A stretch of DNA of 64,000 nucleotides, taken from the NCBI RefSeq assembly GCF_900187945.1, contig NZ_FYEH01000009.1:1-64000 (forward strand), read 5' to 3'. The position numbers and the translations under genes were made by a program. This document shows, piece by piece, positions 1-8,136 of this stretch. The DNA is from Arboricoccus pini. Lineage in GTDB: Bacteria > Pseudomonadota > Alphaproteobacteria > Geminicoccales > Geminicoccaceae. Within the stretch, counting starts at the first letter, position 1, and the number at the start of each line of letters is the position of its first letter. The notes below the pieces were generated by a model. It made no database searches. It saw only the letters and a program-made list of their open reading frames with translations, and was not told where the DNA came from.

Positions 1-143
1 ACCGGCACGCGGTTGACGAGCGCCATCTCCTGGGCGGTACGTCCGGCCGCCATGGCCTGGGCCGTGCGCCTGCGGTCGCGCCTGGCCCAGAAGGGGTAGC
101 GGCGCCGTGGCGGCTTGGGGGCGAGGCGATCGGTCCAGTCCAT
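1..143 (-). CDS. Partial hypothetical protein, possible helix-turn-helix N-terminus
   Basis: A reading frame on the minus strand starts at an ATG at 143 and runs off the left edge of the window, so only the first 47 residues are visible. The N-terminus is very basic (PPRRRYPFWARRDRRR), followed by a stretch (AAGRTAQEMALVNRVP) whose spacing resembles a helix-turn-helix of the kind found in small regulators and transposase-like proteins. No family can be named from so little. It lies downstream of the nitrilase gene on the same strand, 260 bases away, and that gap contains no other gene I can support. It could also be a chance open frame: the ribosome-binding site (AGTGGG) is weak. Confidence 0.4.
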   Translation of the reverse strand, partial: MDWTDRLAPKPPRRRYPFWARRDRRRTAQAMAAGRTAQEMALVNRVP

Positions 144-403
144 GGGGCCCACTGTACAAGGAATATAATCCCCACACAACCGGTCTCATGCGCCACCCGC
201 TGTTCGACCCACCCCAACCCCATGGGTCCAGGGGCCTTTCGGCCCATCGACAGCAAAGCTGTCGATCCGTGCTCGCGCAGCGAGACGTCGATCATCAGAT
301 CGCCGAGGGTCGCCGAAGGCTTCCTCCATCTTCCAAACAAGCCATCGATGCTGTCCATTGCGCCAGTGGCCAAGTTTCCCGCGTGCGGCGCGGGGTCCGG
401 ACC

Positions 404-2143
404 CTACTGGCTGTTCCAGGGCCGGCCCACGAGGGGCGCGTAGTGATGGGGGAGGCGCATGGTGACGAGGTCCTTGCGCCGGATGATGTTGGTTGGATAG
501 GGCGGCGCGACATTGGTGGTGTCGATTTCGGCGATGGCCAGGCCCTCGCCGTCCGGGACGATGGCTTCGCGGCGGGGAAATTCGAAGGTGTCCGGACCAA
601 AGACGCCACTTTTCCCGGCCTGGCCGGACGGTGAGGCGCCGATATTGGCGAAGGCCAGGAAGCAATTATTTTCGCCCGCACGGGCGCGAAAGAGGTGCCA
701 GTGGTGGAGGTCCGCCCCGGTGGGGATCGGATAGTTCTGGCGCACCTGGGAACCCGGGTGGCCGGCGACGAAGCCGCTCTCGATGGCGGCTGGAAGGACG
801 ATGAGGTCGCAGCCGCGCAGTGCCAGGACGCGGCCGGCCTCGGGGAAGCTGGCATCGTGGCCTGAAAGGATGCCGACACGGCCGAGCGGCAGGTCGATGA
901 CGGTCCAGTCCTGGCCCGGCGTCGCCCAGGCGCGCTCGGCCTCGGTCAGGTGGGTCTGGCGATAGCTGGCGCGAATGCCGGCGGCACCGATGATGAGGGT
1001 GGTTATGTAGATTTTCGCACCGGCAGCCTCGGCCAGGCTGACGACGAGGTCGAGGCGAAGGCGCGTCGCCAGGGCCATGAGCTTCTGGATGGCGGCGGCG
1101 TCGCGCGGCAAGGCGCTTTCTCGGCCGCCCGGCCGACCGGTGAGTGCTAGATGCGGGAAGACGACGAGCTCGGCGCCGCCCTCTCGTGCCTGGGTCGCCA
1201 GGGTCTCGATGCGCTCGAGGTTACGGGCGAGATCGGTGCCGGGGGTGAACTGTGCGGCGGCGATCTTCGTGCGTCGACCGGGCGGCAGCGGCTCCAGGCC
1301 GTAGAGGCCGAAAAAGTCCAGCGGATTCCAGGCGAAGGTAGTGGTGGCCAGCTCCATGTAGAGCTCGGGACGGCGCTGCTCGAAGACGGGATGACCCAGC
1401 ACGTGGCGCCTTGCCTGCGTGCGCGCGAGATCGATCGTGGCATAGGCGATACCCGGTCCATCGTCGACGACGGCGGCAAGCGTGCCGTCGGGCTCGATGA
1501 TGCAGCTGCCGCCGCTGAACTGGACGGTGCGCTCAAGTCCGTAGCGATTGCTCTCGATGAGGTAACAGCCATTCTCGACGGCGCGGGTGATCCAGTAAGG
1601 GGCGGGCGTGCGCTCGGCCAGCCAGTTGCTGACGTGGCAGATCACGTCGGCGCCCTTGAGGGCCACGAGGCGCGCCGTCTCGATGAAGTGGATGTCCATG
1701 CAGACGAGGAGCGCGATCTTGCCGAACTTCGTCTCGAACACCTGGTGCGTCGCGCCCGAGGCCGCCCATTTGGGCTCGGAAATGTAGGGGTGCGACTTCC
1801 TGTGCGTACCGATGACGCCATCGGGGCCGATGAGGACGGCGCTGTTGTAGTAGAGATCCGAGGCCGGATCGACTTCCGGCATGCCAATGACGATCAGACA
1901 ATCATGCACGCGGGCCAGGGCGGCAAAGCGCTCCGTGGTCGGCCCCGGCACCGTTTCGACGAAGGGTGCGACCTCGGCGCGATTGAGCCAGCAATAGCCG
2001 GTCGTGCCCATCTCCGGGGTCACGATGAGTCTGGCCCCGGCCCGGGCGGCCGTGTCGACCTCCCGCAGGAGGACCTCGATATTGCGGCCCTTTTCAAACA
2101 TGGTGGGCTCGAACTGGATCGCGGCTGCCTTGTAACTCGTCAC
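404..2143 (-). CDS. Tandem two-domain carbon-nitrogen hydrolase (nitrilase superfamily), second domain apparently inactive
   Basis: The protein has 579 residues and two nitrilase-fold domains, about 1-265 and 290-579, where the family norm is one domain of about 270. Members hydrolyse nitriles, amides or carbamoyl groups with a Glu-Lys-Cys triad. The first domain has all three: E44 (TPEMGT), K116 (HRKSHP) and C148 (LLVCMD). In the second domain the aligned positions are H331 (VVFPHLALTG), Q396 (YRQTH) and G428 (ILSGHD), so the triad is lost. The start is GTG at 2143. The gene is divergent from a dehydrogenase gene across a 146-base promoter region and sits at the edge of the cyclic-amide island. 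An amidase or ureidoacid-amidohydrolase role after ring opening is plausible but inferred; the substrate is unknown. Confidence 0.9.
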   Translation of the reverse strand: MTSYKAAAIQFEPTMFEKGRNIEVLLREVDTAARAGARLIVTPEMGTTGYCWLNRAEVAPFVETVPGPTTERFAALARVHDCLIVIGMPEVDPASDLYYNSAVLIGPDGVIGTHRKSHPYISEPKWAASGATHQVFETKFGKIALLVCMDIHFIETARLVALKGADVICHVSNWLAERTPAPYWITRAVENGCYLIESNRYGLERTVQFSGGSCIIEPDGTLAAVVDDGPGIAYATIDLARTQARRHVLGHPVFEQRRPELYMELATTTFAWNPLDFFGLYGLEPLPPGRRTKIAAAQFTPGTDLARNLERIETLATQAREGGAELVVFPHLALTGRPGGRESALPRDAAAIQKLMALATRLRLDLVVSLAEAAGAKIYITTLIIGAAGIRASYRQTHLTEAERAWATPGQDWTVIDLPLGRVGILSGHDASFPEAGRVLALRGCDLIVLPAAIESGFVAGHPGSQVRQNYPIPTGADLHHWHLFRARAGENNCFLAFANIGASPSGQAGKSGVFGPDTFEFPRREAIVPDGEGLAIAEIDTTNVAPPYPTNIIRRKDLVTMRLPHHYAPLVGRPWNSQ

Positions 2144-2289
2144 GTCGAATGCTTCCCCTGCAAAACCAGCCGTTGGTCATGCACACCACGTGCCGGCCGC
2201 GCGCAGACCTATCCTGCGCCGTACCGCTGGGTGGACAGGCCGCACGGCCCTAGCTCAGATGCAACAACACTCCAACGGGAGGGACGAGG

Positions 2290-3168
2290 ATGCGCGTCGG
2301 TTTTCTTGGCCTGGGCGGCATGGGTGCGGCCATGGCGGCGAATTTGATCAAGGCCGGCCACGAGGTGACGGTCTGGAACCGCTCGCCGGCACCGGCCGAC
2401 CGGCTGGCGGCGATGGGCGGGCGCAAGGCGGAAAGCCCCGCCGCGGCCGCCGGGGGGGAGATCCTGATCAGCATGCTGGCGGACGATGCCGCGACCAAGG
2501 CCGTTCTCGTCGAGGGGGGTGCCCTGGACCGGCTGGCGGCGGGCGCCCTCCATGTCAACATGGCGACGGTGTCGATGGCGCTGGCCAAGGAGCTGACCGC
2601 GCTGCACGAGGCGCGCGGCCAGGGCTACGTGGCGGCACCGGTGCTCGGGCGCGTCGATGTGGCGGTGGCGGGCAAACTCAACATCCTGGCCGCGGGCCCG
2701 GCGGCGCTTCTGGACAGGGCGGAACCGCTCTTTGCCGCCATGGGGCAAAGGACCTGGCGATTCGGCGAGCGGCCGGAGCAGGCCAATGCCGTGAAACTCG
2801 CCGCCAATTTCATGCTGGCCTCGGCGATCGAGGCCATGGGCGAGGCAGCGGCCCTCGTGCAGGGCCACGAGGTCGCGCCCGCGAGCTTCCTTGAGATGAT
2901 CAGCTCGACCCTCTTTGCCGCCCCGGCCTATAAGGGCTATGGTGCCATGATCGCCGAGAAGCGCTACAGCCCGGTCGGCTTCAAGCTGCCCTTGGGCCTG
3001 AAGGACGTGCGCCTAGCGCAGGAGGCCGGCTTTGCCGCCAACGTGCCCATGCCGTTCGCCTCGGTGATCCGCGACAATTTCCTTGATGCCCTGGCCAATG
3101 GCGACGGCGAACTGGACTGGGCGGCCCTGGCCAAGGTCGCGGCGAGGCGGGCCGGCCAGCAGGACTGA
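2290..3168 (+). CDS. NAD(P)-dependent oxidoreductase, 3-hydroxyisobutyrate dehydrogenase family
   Basis: This 292-residue protein has the usual family length. Residues 1-160 form a Rossmann domain that opens with the dinucleotide motif GFLGLGGMG, with NRS after the second strand suggesting NADP preference. The conserved catalytic lysine is K169 in NAVKLAANFM, and the all-helical C-terminal domain follows. The APVLGR motif in the substrate region is closer to the glyoxylate-reductase/imine-reductase-like branch than to true 3-hydroxyisobutyrate dehydrogenases. The ATG at 2290 is preceded by GGGAGGGACGAGG. The next gene, an SDR, follows 57 bases downstream on the same strand. The pair probably reduces or oxidises a semialdehyde or hydroxyacid produced from ring-opened amino acids; that role is inference from context. 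Confidence 0.88.
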   Translation: MRVGFLGLGGMGAAMAANLIKAGHEVTVWNRSPAPADRLAAMGGRKAESPAAAAGGEILISMLADDAATKAVLVEGGALDRLAAGALHVNMATVSMALAKELTALHEARGQGYVAAPVLGRVDVAVAGKLNILAAGPAALLDRAEPLFAAMGQRTWRFGERPEQANAVKLAANFMLASAIEAMGEAAALVQGHEVAPASFLEMISSTLFAAPAYKGYGAMIAEKRYSPVGFKLPLGLKDVRLAQEAGFAANVPMPFASVIRDNFLDALANGDGELDWAALAKVAARRAGQQD

Positions 3169-3225
3169 CGAGAGCGGCACGGTCGTTGCGGCGGATCCAG
3201 GCGATCACATCGCGGAGGACGGAAG

Positions 3226-3987
3226 ATGGACCTCGGTTTGGCTGGATTGCGCGCGCTGGTGACAGGCGGCAGCAAGGGGATCGGCCGCGCCTCGGCGCTG
3301 ACGCTGGCGCAGGAAGGCTGCGGCATCGCGATCTGCGCCCGCAACCAGGCGGAGATCGACTCGGTGGTTGCCGCCGCCAAGGCCAAGGGCGTGCCGGCCA
3401 TAGGCCAGTCGGTGGATGTCAGCAAGAAGGAGGCGCTCACCGCCTGGATCGCCGCCAGTGCCGAGGCGCTAGGCGGCATCGACATCCTCGTCTTGAACGT
3501 CAGCGCCCTCGATATGGGCCAGGGCGAGGAGGCCTGGCAGGCCGAGTTCGAGATCGACCTCATGCACACGGTGCGGGCCCTGGAAGCGGCCCTGCCCCAT
3601 CTAGAACGCTCGGCCCATCCAGCAGTGATCATCGTCTCCAGCGTGTCGGGCCTGGAGTTCGACTTCACCAGTGCCGCCTATGGCACGTTCAAGGCGGCCC
3701 TCATCCATTACGCCTCGCGCATGGCGAGCGCCCTGGCGGAGAAGCATATCCGCGTCAACACGGTCTCGCCGGGCAACACCTATTTCGAAGGCGGCATCTG
3801 GCAGAGGATCGAGCGCGAGATGCCCGATCTCTTCAAGACGGCCATGGGGCTCAACCCGTTCGGCCGCATGGCGACCGACCAGGAAATCGCCAATGCCGTT
3901 GTCTTTCTGGCCAGCCCGGCCTCGAGCTTCACGACGGGCGTCAATCTCGTGGTCGACGGCGCCCTCACCCGCCGCGTGCAATATTGA
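3226..3987 (+). CDS. Short-chain dehydrogenase/reductase
   Basis: The protein is a 253-residue classical SDR. The cofactor motif TGGSKGIG lies at about residues 13-20, the NVSA element follows strand 4, and the catalytic Ser-Tyr-Lys set is visible as the SSVSG serine and YGTFK (Tyr-x3-Lys). The C-terminal FLASPASSFTTG...VDGA segment is standard for the family. The closest recognisable style is the 3-oxoacyl-ACP-reductase-like branch used for many hydroxy/oxo substrates, so the substrate cannot be assigned. It follows the 3-hydroxyisobutyrate-dehydrogenase-like gene, probably as one transcript. The palindromic operator of the next operon (4003-4012) lies 16 bases past its stop codon, so the hyuA gene downstream has its own control. 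Confidence 0.9.
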   Translation: MDLGLAGLRALVTGGSKGIGRASALTLAQEGCGIAICARNQAEIDSVVAAAKAKGVPAIGQSVDVSKKEALTAWIAASAEALGGIDILVLNVSALDMGQGEEAWQAEFEIDLMHTVRALEAALPHLERSAHPAVIIVSSVSGLEFDFTSAAYGTFKAALIHYASRMASALAEKHIRVNTVSPGNTYFEGGIWQRIEREMPDLFKTAMGLNPFGRMATDQEIANAVVFLASPASSFTTGVNLVVDGALTRRVQY

Positions 3988-4002
3988 CCAATCGGCGGGC
4001 GC

Positions 4003-4012
4003 TGTGATCACA
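4003..4012. promoter_or_regulatory. Palindromic operator TGTGATCACA, copy 1
   Basis: A perfect 10-base palindrome followed by G, 108 bases upstream of the hyuA start at 4121. Three identical copies lie at 8054, 16091 and 24732, each in front of an operon of the cyclic-amide island. The GT-N4-AC core fits the general form of GntR/FCD regulator sites; which protein binds it is inferred. Confidence 0.72.
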
Positions 4013-4120
4013 GATTAACCAACGGACGGTTGCGCGTCTCCTACGGGTCGCGGCGGCAGCTGGTCTGGAATGGAACTTGCGGCCGCCTTTCCCGACGTGA
4101 AGACAGGGGACAAGCGGTCG

Positions 4121-6199
4121 ATGAGCTTTCGCATCTCGGTGGACACAGGCGGCACCTTCACCGACGTGGTGGTGGCAGACGAGTTTGGCCGCCTCACCGT
4201 CGGCAAGGCGCTGACGACACCGGAGCGGGCCTTCAAGGGCCTGAGCGACGCCCTTAACGACGCCGCAGAGGCCCTGGCGATGGACCTTCCGGCCCTGCTG
4301 GCGCAGACGGAGCTCTTCGTCTACGGCACGACGCGGGCGACCAACGCCATTGTGACGCGGCGCGGAGCCAAGACCGCGTTTTTGACCACCGAAGGCTTCC
4401 CCGACATCCTGGTCCTGAAGGAAGGCGGGAAGCATTTCCCGCATGATTTTGCGACCGACTACCCGGCCCCCTACATCCCGAGACGCCACACTTTCGAGAT
4501 CCGCGAACGGATGAGCTCGGAGGGGACGGCCTCGATCCCCTTCGACGAGGCCCAGGCTAGAACCATCCTTGCCAAGCTGAAGACGCTGGGCTTCGAGGCC
4601 GTGGCTGTCTCCTTCATCTGGTCGATCGCCAATCCCGCGCACGAGCGGCGCATGGGCGAACTCATCGAGGAGATGCTGCCGGGCGTGCCCTACACACTCT
4701 CGCACGCTTTGGTGCCGATCCTGCGCGAATATCGCCGCGCCTCGGCCTCGGCCATCGACGCCTCGCTAAAGCCGCTCATGCAGCGCCATCTGCAGGGGCT
4801 GGAGGAGGATCTGCGCGCGGCCGGCTATCAAAACGAGTTCCTGGTCTCGACCTCGATCGGCGGCGTCATGCAGGTGGCCGAGCTGATCGAACAGCCGATC
4901 CACACGGCGAAGTCCGGCCCGGCCATGGCGCCCGTCGCCGCCCGCGCCTTCAGCGGCCTCGAAACGCTGGGCGCGGACGCCATCGTCTGCGATACGGGCG
5001 GGACCACTTTCGATGTCGGCCTCGTGCGCGAAGGCGAGCTCGTCTATTCCCGCGACACCTGGCTTGGCGGCGAATGGACCGGCCATCTCCTGGGAATCTC
5101 CTCGGTCGACATCCGCTCGGTCGGTGCGGGCGGCGGCTCGATCGCCTGGATCGACGATGGCGGCCTCTTTCGCGTCGGCCCGCAATCGGCCGGCTCCGTG
5201 CCGGGCCCGGCCTGCTACGGCCAGGGCGGCACCCAACCCACCGTGTCGGATGCCGCCTGCGTCCTGGGCTATTTCAATCCCGACTACTTCCTGGGCGGCC
5301 GCATGGCGCTCGACCAGGAAGCGGCCCATGCGGCCGTCTCGACCGTGGCCGCGCGCATCGGCCGCTCCACCGCAGCGACCGCCTTCGGCATCATCAATCT
5401 GGCCTCCGAATTGATGATCAAGGCCATCCACGACATCACCATTGCCGAGGGCGTCAATCCGCGCGAGAGCGTCCTCGTGGCCGGGGGCGGGGCTGCTGGC
5501 ATCAACATCATGCTGATCGCCAAGGAGCTCGGCTGCGAGAAGGTCCTCCTGCCCAAGCAGGCCTCGGCGCTTTCGGCCGCCGGCATGCAGTTCGCCGACA
5601 TCGTGAAGGAGGCCTCAAGAAGCCTCTTCACCACCAGCCAGAGCTTCGACAAGGTGACCGTCAATACCCTCCTGGCGTCGCTCCGGGAGGAGCTCGAAGC
5701 ATTCCGCGCCGGCCTCAACGCCACGCAAAAGGCGCTGCCCTACAAGATCGAGTTCGTCACCGACGCCCGGTATGCGAGCCAGGTCTGGGAGATCGAGGCC
5801 CCCCTGCCCTCGGCCGTCTTCGAGACCAACGCAGAGGTGGATGCCCTGACCGAGGCCTTCCACGCCACACATGAGCGCCTCTTCACGCTTCGGGACGAAG
5901 GCAGCACCATCGAGTTCATCGGCTGGAAAGCGAGACTCACGGTGATGAGCGGTATCGCGCTCGATCGCATCAAGCCCGAGCCACCTCCCGGTGTCGCCGA
6001 AACGGCCCGCTACCGCCCTTGCTATTTCGGCGACGACGAACCGGTCACAACCCGCATCTGGAAGGGCCAGGAACTGGCGGCCGGCACCCGCGTCGATGGA
6101 CCCTGCATCATCGAGGAGCCGACGACGACCGTCGTCGTCTTCCCGGGCATGTCGGCGGAAGTAACACCGCGCGGACATTATCTTTTGACCTGCATCTGA
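4121..6199 (+). CDS. hyuA: Hydantoinase/oxoprolinase subunit A (pair 1)
   Basis: The protein is the ATP-binding subunit of an ATP-dependent cyclic-amide hydrolase (5-oxoprolinase, N-methylhydantoinase and caprolactamase family). It phosphorylates the ring amide while the HyuB subunit completes ring opening. The N-terminal HyuA domain starts with DTGGTFTD (residues 8-15), and the second ASKHA phosphate-binding motif CDTGGTTFDVG lies near residue 291. VGAGGGSIAW and the glycine-rich VAGGGAAG are typical of the family. I chose the ATG at 4121 because AGGGGACAAG lies about 7 bases upstream; an in-frame ATG at 4070 would add 17 unconserved residues and has no clear ribosome site. At 692 residues it is of normal length. 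HyuB follows after 15 bases, and the palindromic operator at 4003 lies upstream. The actual substrate is not determinable. Confidence 0.93.
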   Translation: MSFRISVDTGGTFTDVVVADEFGRLTVGKALTTPERAFKGLSDALNDAAEALAMDLPALLAQTELFVYGTTRATNAIVTRRGAKTAFLTTEGFPDILVLKEGGKHFPHDFATDYPAPYIPRRHTFEIRERMSSEGTASIPFDEAQARTILAKLKTLGFEAVAVSFIWSIANPAHERRMGELIEEMLPGVPYTLSHALVPILREYRRASASAIDASLKPLMQRHLQGLEEDLRAAGYQNEFLVSTSIGGVMQVAELIEQPIHTAKSGPAMAPVAARAFSGLETLGADAIVCDTGGTTFDVGLVREGELVYSRDTWLGGEWTGHLLGISSVDIRSVGAGGGSIAWIDDGGLFRVGPQSAGSVPGPACYGQGGTQPTVSDAACVLGYFNPDYFLGGRMALDQEAAHAAVSTVAARIGRSTAATAFGIINLASELMIKAIHDITIAEGVNPRESVLVAGGGAAGINIMLIAKELGCEKVLLPKQASALSAAGMQFADIVKEASRSLFTTSQSFDKVTVNTLLASLREELEAFRAGLNATQKALPYKIEFVTDARYASQVWEIEAPLPSAVFETNAEVDALTEAFHATHERLFTLRDEGSTIEFIGWKARLTVMSGIALDRIKPEPPPGVAETARYRPCYFGDDEPVTTRIWKGQELAAGTRVDGPCIIEEPTTTVVVFPGMSAEVTPRGHYLLTCI

Positions 6200-6214
6200 A
6201 GCGAGCCCCGCCCA

Positions 6215-8026
6215 ATGCAAGCGACGAACCCTTCATGTTCCGAGAACGCGCCCGTGCCGCCCATGGACCCGGTCTTGATGGCGATCATCGCCAACCGCAT
6301 CGACGCGGTGGTACGCGAGATGACGCACACGCTGCTGCGCACCGCCCGCTCCGCCGTAATCAACTCGGCCCGCGACTTCTCCTGTGCCATCTGTACGGGC
6401 GATAACGAACTCCTGGCCTGCGCGGAGGGCCTGCCGATCCATATTTTCGGCGCCGACATGCAGGCGCGCACGATGACCGAACGGCACGCGGACTTGGCCG
6501 AGGGCGACTGCTACCTCCACAACGATCCCTATACCGGCAACACTCACGCAGCCGACCACACCTTCCTCGTCCCCGTCTTCTTCGAGGGCGAACATCTCTT
6601 CACCGCCGTCGCCAAGGCGCACCAGGCCGACTGCGGCAACAGCCTGCCCACCACCTACATGTCGACGGCGCGGGACCTGTTCGAGGAAGGCTCCCTCATC
6701 TTCCCGGCGGTCCGCATCCAGCGCGACTATAAGATGGTGGACGACGTCGTCGCCATGATGCGCAGCCGCATCCGCGTGCCCAGCCAATGGTATGGCGACT
6801 TCCTGGCCGGCATCGGCGCTGCCCGCATCGCCGAACTGCGCCTGAAGGAGGTCTGTGCCAAATACGGCAAGTCCGCCATCAAGACCTTCATCAAGGCCTG
6901 GCTGGACTATACCGAGCAGCGCATGATCAACGCCCTCAAATCGTTGCCGGCCGCCTCTCTCAGCCGCGATGGGCGGCACGATTCGACCCCTTTTCTGCCC
7001 GAGGGCATCCCGCTCAGGGTCGACGTCGCCATCGACCCCGACGACGCGCGCATCACGATCGATCTCACGCGCAACATCGACAATGTCGATTGCGGCTATA
7101 ACCAGAGTGAGGCTACCGCCGTCTCCTCGGTCATGGCCGGCCTCTTCAACAGCCTGAAGAGCGATGTCCCGCGCAATAGCGGCTCCTTTCGCCGCGTCGA
7201 CATCAAGTTGCGCGAGGGGGCCGTCGCAGGCAAGCCGCGCTACCCGCATTCCTGCTCGGTCGCGACGACGAACGTCTCCGATCGCATGATCAACCTGACG
7301 GGCCTGGCCTTCAGCGATCTCGGCGACGGCCTGGGCTTGGCCGAGGGCGGCGTCGGCCTCGGCGTCGGCATGTGCGTCCTCTCCGGCACCGATCCACGCT
7401 ACGACAACGCCCGCTTCGTCAACCAGATCCATCTTTGCGCCAGCGGCGGCCCCGCTTCGGCCAGCGCCGATGGCTGGATCACCTATGGCATCCCGGTCGT
7501 CGCTGGCCTCATGTATCGCGATTCCATCGAAATCGACGAATTGAAGCACCCGATCGAGGTCAAGCGTGCCGCCATCGTCGCGGGTACGGGCGGTGCCGGC
7601 CGCCGACGCGGCGCGCCCGGCAGCATGATCGAGTACGGCATCAAGTCGGAAACGATGACCATGATCTATCCGGGCGACGGCCAGGAATTCGCACCGCGTG
7701 GCGCGCGGGGTGGCCAGGATGGCGGCCTTGCCGGCCGTTGGCTCATCGAGCCCGACGGCAAAGCGACGAAGCTGACCAACGCCGCCAACATCCTGATCAG
7801 GAAAGGCCAGACGGTTCGCGGCCAGGATTGCGGCGGCGGCGGCTACGGCCCACCGCTGGAACGCGAGCCCGAGCGTGTTCTCGAAGACGTGCGCGAGCGC
7901 TACGAGACGCCAGCCAGGGCACGCGAGATCTATGGTGTCGTGCTCACGGGCAGTGCCGATGACGATACCCTGGCCATCGACCTCGACGCGACGCGGACAT
8001 TGCGCCGGCATATGGCATCGGCGTGA
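6215..8026 (+). CDS. hyuB: Hydantoinase/oxoprolinase subunit B (pair 1)
   Basis: This 603-residue protein is the partner of the preceding HyuA and would form an A/B complex in the cytoplasm. Family landmarks are the HNDPYTGNTHAADHT segment in the N-terminal third, whose His and Asp residues are of the metal-site type, the RNSGSFR segment in the middle, and the glycine-rich tail GGGGYGPPLE about 70 residues from the end. An alternative start is the methionine at 6263 (MDPVLMAI), which aligns better with the beginning of the conserved domain; the first 16 residues look unconserved. The operator and promoter of the next operon lie 28 bases after the stop codon, so hyuA-hyuB forms a two-gene unit. 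Confidence 0.92.
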   Translation: MQATNPSCSENAPVPPMDPVLMAIIANRIDAVVREMTHTLLRTARSAVINSARDFSCAICTGDNELLACAEGLPIHIFGADMQARTMTERHADLAEGDCYLHNDPYTGNTHAADHTFLVPVFFEGEHLFTAVAKAHQADCGNSLPTTYMSTARDLFEEGSLIFPAVRIQRDYKMVDDVVAMMRSRIRVPSQWYGDFLAGIGAARIAELRLKEVCAKYGKSAIKTFIKAWLDYTEQRMINALKSLPAASLSRDGRHDSTPFLPEGIPLRVDVAIDPDDARITIDLTRNIDNVDCGYNQSEATAVSSVMAGLFNSLKSDVPRNSGSFRRVDIKLREGAVAGKPRYPHSCSVATTNVSDRMINLTGLAFSDLGDGLGLAEGGVGLGVGMCVLSGTDPRYDNARFVNQIHLCASGGPASASADGWITYGIPVVAGLMYRDSIEIDELKHPIEVKRAAIVAGTGGAGRRRGAPGSMIEYGIKSETMTMIYPGDGQEFAPRGARGGQDGGLAGRWLIEPDGKATKLTNAANILIRKGQTVRGQDCGGGGYGPPLEREPERVLEDVRERYETPARAREIYGVVLTGSADDDTLAIDLDATRTLRRHMASA

Positions 8027-8053
8027 AAACCCGGGAATTCATGCCGCTAGTGT

Positions 8054-8063
8054 TGTGATCACA
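8054..8063. promoter_or_regulatory. Palindromic operator TGTGATCACA, copy 2
   Basis: Identical to the copies at 4003, 16091 and 24732. It lies just upstream of a perfect TATAAT hexamer at 8070-8075, so a bound regulator would cover the -35 to -10 region of the aminotransferase promoter. Confidence 0.74.
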
Positions 8064-8069
8064 GATTGA

Positions 8070-8075
8070 TATAAT
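8070..8075 (+). promoter_or_regulatory. Probable -10 element (TATAAT) of the aminotransferase promoter
   Basis: Perfect consensus -10 hexamer, six bases after the palindromic operator and 61 bases before the aminotransferase ATG at 8137. No good -35 hexamer is visible at 17 bases spacing; that region overlaps the operator. Confidence 0.5.
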
Positions 8076-8136
8076 GTCGTCTGGGGCGCCGCAGCGGCCG
8101 GCGCGGATGGTTGCCGCAGAAATCTGGAGTTCGTTG

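Noticed and set aside
2155-2200. TGGT...ACCA half-sites in the nitrilase/dehydrogenase divergent promoter as another GntR site
   Set aside because: The symmetry is weak and unrelated to the TGTGATCACA palindrome shared by the other four promoters.
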